The position numbers and the translations under genes are program-made. 64,000 nucleotides of DNA from Deminuibacter soli (lineage in GTDB: Bacteria; Bacteroidota; Bacteroidia; Chitinophagales; Chitinophagaceae), in the NCBI RefSeq assembly GCF_003412455.1, contig NZ_QTJU01000002.1:496001-560000 (forward strand), read 5' to 3'. Positions 59,203-64,000 of this stretch are shown piece after piece (the stretch's first letter is position 1; each line of letters opens with the position of its first letter). The notes under the pieces are model-generated. The model was not told where the DNA came from and did not search any database. It worked only from the letters and a program-made list of their open reading frames with translations.

Positions 59203-60372
59203 ATGTCATTATACGCTCAAAGAGGTGTTTCGGCCCAGAAGGAAGAAGTGCATGCTGCCATTCAAAAACTTGACCAGGGGCTTTATCCCAATGCGTTCTG
59301 TAAAATTTATCCCGATTACCTCTGCGGCGGCGACCAGTGGGTGAATATTATGCATGCCGATGGTGCCGGTACCAAAAGCATTCTCGCTTACCTGTACTGG
59401 AAAGAAACCGGCGATGTGAGCGTTTGGCGCGGCATTGCACAAGATGCAGTTGCCATGAACCTTGACGACCTGCTATGCATTGGCGTTACAGATAACCTGC
59501 TTTTCTCTTCTACCATCGACCGCAATAAAAAAGTAATTCCCGGTGAAGTACTCGAAGCCGTGATCAATGGCACCCAGGAATTCTTTGACCAGCTGAAAGC
59601 CTTCGGCGTAAATATCCATTACCTCGGCGGCGAAACTGCCGATGTGGGTGATGTGGTACGCACCATTGCCGTAAACGGCACCATGACTGCCCGCTGGCCC
59701 AAAAGCAAACTCGTTACCAACGATAAAATAAAAGCCGGCAACGTGATTGTTGGTTTTTCCAGCGCAGGCCAGGCTACTTACGAAACTGCCTACAACAGCG
59801 GTCTTGGCAGCAACGGTTTAACCAGCGCCCGCCACGATGTGCTGCATAAAATATACGCACAGCAATACCCCGAAACATTTGAAACCACACTGCCCGACAA
59901 TGTGGTGTACATCGGCAAACAGAAAATGACCGATACACTGACTGTTGACGGCAAAGACCTGAATATCGGTGCACTGTTGCTGAGCCCTACACGCACGTAT
60001 GCGCCTTTGCTGCGTGTGCTGCTCGACAAACATTTTGATGCCATTGATGGCGTAATTCACTGCAGCGGTGGCGGACAAACCAAGTGCATGAAATACCTGC
60101 CGTCGCCCCTGCGCATTATCAAAGACAACCTGTTTGCCGCACCGCCCATTTTCCGGCTGATACAGCAGAACTCGGGTGCTGATGACAAGGAAATGTACCA
60201 GGTGTTTAACATGGGGCACCGCCTCGAAATATTCACCGATGCAGCCAGCGCCCAGGCAATGATTGAAACAGCCAAAACATTCAGCATCGACGCGCAGGTA
60301 GTAGGCAGGGTAGAAGCTTCTGACAAAAAAGAACTGCTGCTCACCGTAAACGGTAAAACCATTACTTACTAA
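59203..60372 (+). CDS. purM: Phosphoribosylformylglycinamidine cyclo-ligase (AIR synthase)
   Basis: A 389-residue purine biosynthesis enzyme that closes the imidazole ring using ATP. Family marks are HADGAGTKSILAYLYW, AVAMNLDDLLCIGVTD, NIHYLGGETADVGDVVRT and VIHCSGGGQTKCMKYLP. The length is above the usual 345 or so, with the N-terminal part differing, as in the form found in Bacteroidota. A terminator follows. Confidence 0.92.
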   Translation: MSLYAQRGVSAQKEEVHAAIQKLDQGLYPNAFCKIYPDYLCGGDQWVNIMHADGAGTKSILAYLYWKETGDVSVWRGIAQDAVAMNLDDLLCIGVTDNLLFSSTIDRNKKVIPGEVLEAVINGTQEFFDQLKAFGVNIHYLGGETADVGDVVRTIAVNGTMTARWPKSKLVTNDKIKAGNVIVGFSSAGQATYETAYNSGLGSNGLTSARHDVLHKIYAQQYPETFETTLPDNVVYIGKQKMTDTLTVDGKDLNIGALLLSPTRTYAPLLRVLLDKHFDAIDGVIHCSGGGQTKCMKYLPSPLRIIKDNLFAAPPIFRLIQQNSGADDKEMYQVFNMGHRLEIFTDAASAQAMIETAKTFSIDAQVVGRVEASDKKELLLTVNGKTITY

Positions 60373-60392
60373 TTGGTAGCTATACAAAAATG

Positions 60393-60425
60393 AAAACGGC
60401 CGTAACGCATGTTGCGGCCGTTTTT
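60393..60425 (+). terminator. Terminator of purM
   Basis: AAAACGGCCG pairs with CGGCCGTTTT and is followed by T residues; about 20 bases after the stop codon. Confidence 0.87.
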
Positions 60426-60430
60426 GTTGG

Positions 60431-60527
60431 GTGAATATAGTGAGTAGTGAGTGGTCAGTGGTGAGTGTTCTAAACCTTAAACTTTAAACCTTAAACTTTA
60501 AACTATTAAACCTTTAAACTTTTGAAC
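60431..60527. repeat. GTGAGTAGTGAGT and TTAAACC tandem words
   Basis: A GTGAGTAGTGAGTGGTCAGT run (60431-60468) is followed by about six imperfect TTTAAACC units (60471-60527). The last units overlap the 3' end of the minus-strand lipoprotein gene and provide its stop codon and final codons. Confidence 0.65.
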
Positions 60528-61470
60528 CTTTCTTCTTTTCCTTCTTCTTCCGGTAAGTATCGTTGAACTGGCAGCGCATGCCGCGGTGGTTGCCGCAGCT
60601 GCCTTGTTCTTTGATGATGATATCGCTGCTGCTGAAAGTGAAATCAATAACGCAGGGATCACCGTTTTCGTGGAATATGGCTTTGCGGTCGTCGCGCATT
60701 ACCAGCTCACCCTTCAGCTCACCGGTACATTGCCCATCGTTCTTTTCAAAATGCAGGAAGAACTGGTAGGTAGAGGCATTACGGCCATCGCGTATGGAAA
60801 TGAAATTCTTTTTGTTTTCTGCATACTCACCGCTGTATTTGTTTTTGCGCGGCAGGGTATCAATGGGATTGATGATATCGGTGTTCTTGTGCGCGTCTTC
60901 ATTGGTTTCGTTGGTTATGGCAATGAAGGCAGCGGCGCTGCTGTTAAAAGCATAACCGTTACGGGTGTACAGCAACTGGTTTTCGGCAGATATTTTTTCA
61001 CGGCCAATGGTGAAAGTAGGCTCGCGGTTAATATTTACATAATGGCGGTGACCATCGTCGTTGCTGTTGCTGAGCAGCGGAAGGGCGGTAATGTATTTGT
61101 CTTTTTTATCCAGCACAAAAGCCACCAGTTTTGTTTTCTTACCCTGGCTAAAGTTTGCCAGCAGGTACAGCTCTCCGCTGCCCTTGTCAATTTTGCCAAT
61201 GGGGTGTATTTTGGTCTTCGTGTCTTTCCCGGCAAACAGTGTTACTACCGAATCGGGAACAAACTGCGACATTACTTTATGGCTGATGACCGTTGTATCG
61301 GCCAGTTTCTGCACATTGGTGTCTGCCGCCTGGAATGGCAGCGTGAGCGTAGGGAATGCCGCGAGGAAGTCATTGGTTTTCACCGGTGCATCACCACTAA
61401 CAGCGGTCTTTTTACCCTTGCAGGCACTAAAGGATATCAGGAGAAATAATGCTAGCCATGCTTTGGGCAT
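60514..61470 (-). CDS. Lipoprotein of unknown function
   Basis: A 318-residue lipoprotein: signal MPKAWLALFLLISFSACKG with lipobox FSAC. The mature part appears beta-rich, with VSGDAPVKTNDFLAAFPTLTLPF at the start, two stretches that look like repeats of a beta-sandwich, and four or five cysteines near the end (CTGELKG, CVIDF, CGNHRGMRCQF). The extreme C-terminus is Lys-rich and partly encoded by repeat DNA. I chose the start at 61470. It is divergent from the MntR-type gene and may share its regulatory region. Confidence 0.7.
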   Translation of the reverse strand: MPKAWLALFLLISFSACKGKKTAVSGDAPVKTNDFLAAFPTLTLPFQAADTNVQKLADTTVISHKVMSQFVPDSVVTLFAGKDTKTKIHPIGKIDKGSGELYLLANFSQGKKTKLVAFVLDKKDKYITALPLLSNSNDDGHRHYVNINREPTFTIGREKISAENQLLYTRNGYAFNSSAAAFIAITNETNEDAHKNTDIINPIDTLPRKNKYSGEYAENKKNFISIRDGRNASTYQFFLHFEKNDGQCTGELKGELVMRDDRKAIFHENGDPCVIDFTFSSSDIIIKEQGSCGNHRGMRCQFNDTYRKKKEKKKGSKV

Positions 61471-61541
61471 ACTTATTATTTTGATAAAAATATTGCTTTC
61501 AGTCAAATACCCGTCATCCGGTTTCCAAAAATGCGGTAAAA

Positions 61542-61561
61542 AATTTAGATTTGTCTAAATT
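61542..61561. promoter_or_regulatory. Palindromic operator of the DtxR/MntR-type regulator, overlapping its -7 box
   Basis: AATTTAGA-TTTG-TCTAAATT is a perfect 8+8 inverted repeat. It contains the -7 element TAGATTTG (61546-61553). The layout resembles DtxR/MntR boxes (TTTAG...CTAAA). It lies 8 bases before the regulator's start codon and in the divergent spacer of the lipoprotein gene. A -33 TTG is not obvious. Confidence 0.75.
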
Positions 61562-61569
61562 CATTTTTT

Positions 61570-62235
61570 GTGCAGCCTAATTTCACGGTCGCGGAAGAGA
61601 ACCATATTAAGGCGATTTATCACCTGCAACAGTTGTCGGGTAAGGTATTTACCAACGACCTGGCTGCTGCGCTGGAAACCCGTCCTGCTTCTGTTACCGA
61701 TATGCTCAAAAAACTGAAGGCCAAGAAAATTCTGCATTACGAACCTTACCAGGGTTTTTATCTGAACAGCGAAGGGAAAAAGATTGCGCTGGGTATTATC
61801 CGCAAGCACCGTTTGTGGGAGTATTTCCTGGTAGAGAAACTGCATTTTGGCTGGGATGAAGTGCACGAAGTAGCCGAACAGCTGGAGCATATCAACAGCA
61901 AAAAACTGATCGATAAACTCGATGCCTTCCTGGACTATCCCCGCTTCGATCCGCACGGCGATCCCATACCAGACAGCAATGGAAAAATGGCCGCGCAGCA
62001 ACAGGTGAATTTAACACAGCTCGATGTAAACCAGCAGGCCGAGATATGCGCGGTGGCCAGCCAGGCCAGGGGCTTGCTCGAATTGCTGAAACATAGCAAT
62101 ATCGGCATCGGCACTAAACTCGAAATAAAACGCAGGTTTGGGTTTGACCAATCTGTAGAAATTACCATAAAGAACCAGCAAACAATGATGCTGAGCCACC
62201 AGGTGGCACAGGCACTGTTTGTGAAAATTATATAG
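61570..62235 (+). CDS. DtxR/MntR-family metal-dependent repressor
   Basis: A 221-residue regulator. The N-terminal winged helix is LAAALETRPASVTDMLKKLKAKKILHY, the dimerisation domain has IIRKHRLWEYFLVEKLHFGWDEVHEVAEQLEH, whose His and Glu residues bind the metal in the family, and a C-terminal SH3-like/FeoA domain follows. The start is GTG at 61570; no ATG lies upstream in frame. It is two bases ahead of the Nramp gene, so manganese (less likely iron) is the probable signal. The palindrome at its promoter suggests autorepression when metal is plentiful. Confidence 0.9.
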   Translation: MQPNFTVAEENHIKAIYHLQQLSGKVFTNDLAAALETRPASVTDMLKKLKAKKILHYEPYQGFYLNSEGKKIALGIIRKHRLWEYFLVEKLHFGWDEVHEVAEQLEHINSKKLIDKLDAFLDYPRFDPHGDPIPDSNGKMAAQQQVNLTQLDVNQQAEICAVASQARGLLELLKHSNIGIGTKLEIKRRFGFDQSVEITIKNQQTMMLSHQVAQALFVKII

Positions 62236-62237
62236 TT

Positions 62238-64000
62238 ATGTTACCATCCATGCATAGCAGCCAGTCGCTCGGTGATGTGCACGAAACAATAGATCCTGCG
62301 CTGAAAAAGAAGGGCTGGCGCAGGTTCCTGGCCTATATTGGTCCGGCCTACCTGGTAAGCGTTGGTTATATGGATCCCGGCAACTGGGCCACCGATTTGC
62401 AGGGTGGCGCACAGTTTGGTTACCAGCTTATCTGGATATTGCTCATGAGCAACCTGATGGCGCTGCTGCTGCAAAGTTTAAGTGCACGCCTGGGCATTGT
62501 ACGCCGCCGCGACCTGGCGCAGGCCAACAGGGAAATGTATCCGCCGCTGGTGAACTTTTGCCTGTACCTGCTGGCCGAACTGGCTATTGCAGCCTGCGAC
62601 CTGGCCGAGGTGCTGGGTATGGCCATCGGTATACAACTGCTCACCGGTTTGCCCGTGTTATGGGGCGTAACCTTAACCGTGCTCGATACCTTTCTGCTGT
62701 TTTACCTGCAACGCCTGGGCATGCGTAAAATGGAGGCATTTATCATTGCGTTGGTCGCCGTGATCGGTATTTCTTTTTTGATAGAAGTAGTAATGGCCAA
62801 ACCGCATATGGGCGACGTGGTGAAAGGTTTTATACCTACACGCCTCAATGAAAAAGCCCTGTACATTGCTGTGGGTATTATTGGCGCCACAGTAATGCCG
62901 CATAACCTGTACCTGCATTCTGCACTGGTGCAAACACGAAAGATAAAAGGCGACAGTACAAGTATTAAGCAGGCACTGAAGTTTAACGCCATTGACAGTA
63001 CCATTGCACTCAACGTAGCCTTCCTGGTAAATGCGGCAATACTGGTGCTGGCCGCTGCCGTGTTTTTTACCACCGGCAACCAGGATGTGGCCAAGATTGA
63101 AGATGCACACCGCCTGCTGCAACCCATGCTGGGCACCAAACTGGCACCCCTGCTGTTTGCCATTGCATTGATTGCAGCCGGACAAAGCTCTACCGTTACC
63201 GGTACGCTGGCCGGGCAGATTGTGATGGAAGGTTATCTTCGCCTGCGCATTAACCCGCTGCTGCGCAGGCTGCTTACGCGTTTGCTGGCCATTGTGCCGG
63301 CTGTGCTGGTGATCACCATCTGGGGCGAAAGCCATCTCGACGACCTGCTGGTGTTTAGCCAGGTAATACTGAGCCTGCAGCTGGGTTTTGCAATTATACC
63401 ATTGATTCATTTTGTGAGCGATAAAGTAAGCATGGGTGAATTTGCCATACGCATGCACGTGAAAATTACGGCCTGGGTTGTGGCAGCCATACTGGTGTTT
63501 TTAAACGTGCGCCTGGTAATGCAATCCTCTTTTGAAGCCTATGCGCAGCCCGGGCACCTGGGTACCAAAATCGGTATCAGTATTGCATGGCTGGCATTTG
63601 CATGGCTGTTTGCCATGATGACCTTTTTACCGCTGGTACAGAAAAGCCGGCGCCGCTCCAATGCCAGTGTACATAAGGAAGACAAGCCGCTGATAAACCT
63701 GTCTATACAACCGGTATCGGTGATTGCCGTAGCGCTTGATTTTGGCTCGGGCGATGAAAAACTGATTGCCAATGCACTGGCGCAGGGAAAGAAAGAAGCC
63801 GTGTATTATCTGCTGCATATTGTAGAAACCGTATCGGCCAGTTACTTGGGCGATAAAGCCGATGACCATGAAACCCGCGCAGACAACCAGCAGCTGGAAC
63901 TGTATGCAGAACAGCTGCGGTTAATGGGTTACACCGTACATACCCGGTTGGGCTATAAGAGCCGTATACAGGAAATTGTACGCATTGTAAAGGAATCGAA
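62238..64000 (+). CDS. mntH: Nramp (MntH) metal transporter fused to a UspA domain, 3' end cut off
   Basis: At least 587 residues, cut by the window end. The first 430 or so form an Nramp transporter with about 11 helices: the metal-site motifs are DPGNW in helix 1 and MPHNLYLHS in helix 6, whose methionine favours Mn2+ over Ca2+. From about residue 490 (PVSVIAVALDFGSGDEKLIANALA) a universal-stress-protein domain begins, joined by a short basic linker (KSRRRSNASVHKEDK). The gene starts 2 bases after the DtxR/MntR-type stop codon. It takes up manganese under control of that repressor; the cytoplasmic domain may bind nucleotide and regulate transport, which is inferred. Confidence 0.93.
   Translation, partial: MLPSMHSSQSLGDVHETIDPALKKKGWRRFLAYIGPAYLVSVGYMDPGNWATDLQGGAQFGYQLIWILLMSNLMALLLQSLSARLGIVRRRDLAQANREMYPPLVNFCLYLLAELAIAACDLAEVLGMAIGIQLLTGLPVLWGVTLTVLDTFLLFYLQRLGMRKMEAFIIALVAVIGISFLIEVVMAKPHMGDVVKGFIPTRLNEKALYIAVGIIGATVMPHNLYLHSALVQTRKIKGDSTSIKQALKFNAIDSTIALNVAFLVNAAILVLAAAVFFTTGNQDVAKIEDAHRLLQPMLGTKLAPLLFAIALIAAGQSSTVTGTLAGQIVMEGYLRLRINPLLRRLLTRLLAIVPAVLVITIWGESHLDDLLVFSQVILSLQLGFAIIPLIHFVSDKVSMGEFAIRMHVKITAWVVAAILVFLNVRLVMQSSFEAYAQPGHLGTKIGISIAWLAFAWLFAMMTFLPLVQKSRRRSNASVHKEDKPLINLSIQPVSVIAVALDFGSGDEKLIANALAQGKKEAVYYLLHIVETVSASYLGDKADDHETRADNQQLELYAEQLRLMGYTVHTRLGYKSRIQEIVRIVKES

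Noticed and set aside
62673-63458. Minus-strand open frame of 261 codons at the right end
   Set aside because: It lies opposite the Nramp gene, whose frame, motifs and membrane helices are clear.

Overview
The window comes from a member of the phylum Bacteroidota, most likely family Chitinophagaceae. The evidence is: Bacteroidota-type promoters (TTTG, about 19 bases, TAnnTTTG) in front of several genes; families typical of the phylum (DUF3810, DUF4838, YaiO-type barrel proteins, a galK-galT-SGLT cluster, S9/DPP-IV peptidases, TPR histidine kinases); and lipoproteins with short lipoboxes. Genes are dense and on both strands. There is no CRISPR array, phage or recognisable insertion sequence. 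The only RNA gene seen is one tRNA-Leu(GAG).

Layout. 1-6.5 kb: a tripartite RND efflux operon (adaptor, pump, outer-membrane channel cut by the window edge) with a TetR-type regulator upstream; both promoter regions carry the same small palindrome. 6.7-15 kb: kynureninase overlapping an SGNH hydrolase, a secreted S9 peptidase, glutaryl-CoA dehydrogenase, a PAS-LuxR regulator, shikimate kinase, a DUF423 protein and a STAS protein. 15-24 kb: ClpC, a FUSC-type membrane protein, UbiX and a second DPP-IV-like peptidase. 24-31.6 kb: carbohydrate block with an alpha-glucan phosphorylase homologue that lacks the cofactor lysine, a LacI-type regulator, galK, galT and an SGLT-type symporter; two identical operator cores flank the regulator gene.

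31.6-42 kb: a diacylglycerol/undecaprenol kinase, a lone receiver protein, then a tight run of HEAT-repeat membrane protein, two paralogous processive GT2 synthases, a TPR plus beta-barrel outer-membrane protein and a DUF4838 lipoprotein. The parts match what a synthase-dependent exopolysaccharide export machine needs (inner-membrane synthase, periplasmic TPR, outer-membrane pore, periplasmic polysaccharide-acting lipoprotein) in a combination I do not recognise as described. It is my best candidate for a new system.

42-64 kb: the DUF177-rpmF-plsX cluster, a DUF3810 membrane zincin-like protein, dCTP deaminase, a phosphopantetheinyl transferase, a protein with a faint kinase-like signature, a DUF2130 coiled-coil nuclease-like protein, three sensor kinases without partners, a DEDD exonuclease, holA, ribF, purM, a lipoprotein, and a DtxR/MntR-type regulator two bases ahead of an Nramp transporter fused to a UspA domain (cut by the window end). 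A palindrome overlaps the regulator's promoter.

Many intergenic gaps hold degenerate repeats built from a few short words (AGCT-rich, CGAGAATCG, GTGAATAGT, TTAAACC, CACAAAG). Some form a composite element with conserved word order, some run into gene ends, and one appears to supply part of the holA promoter.
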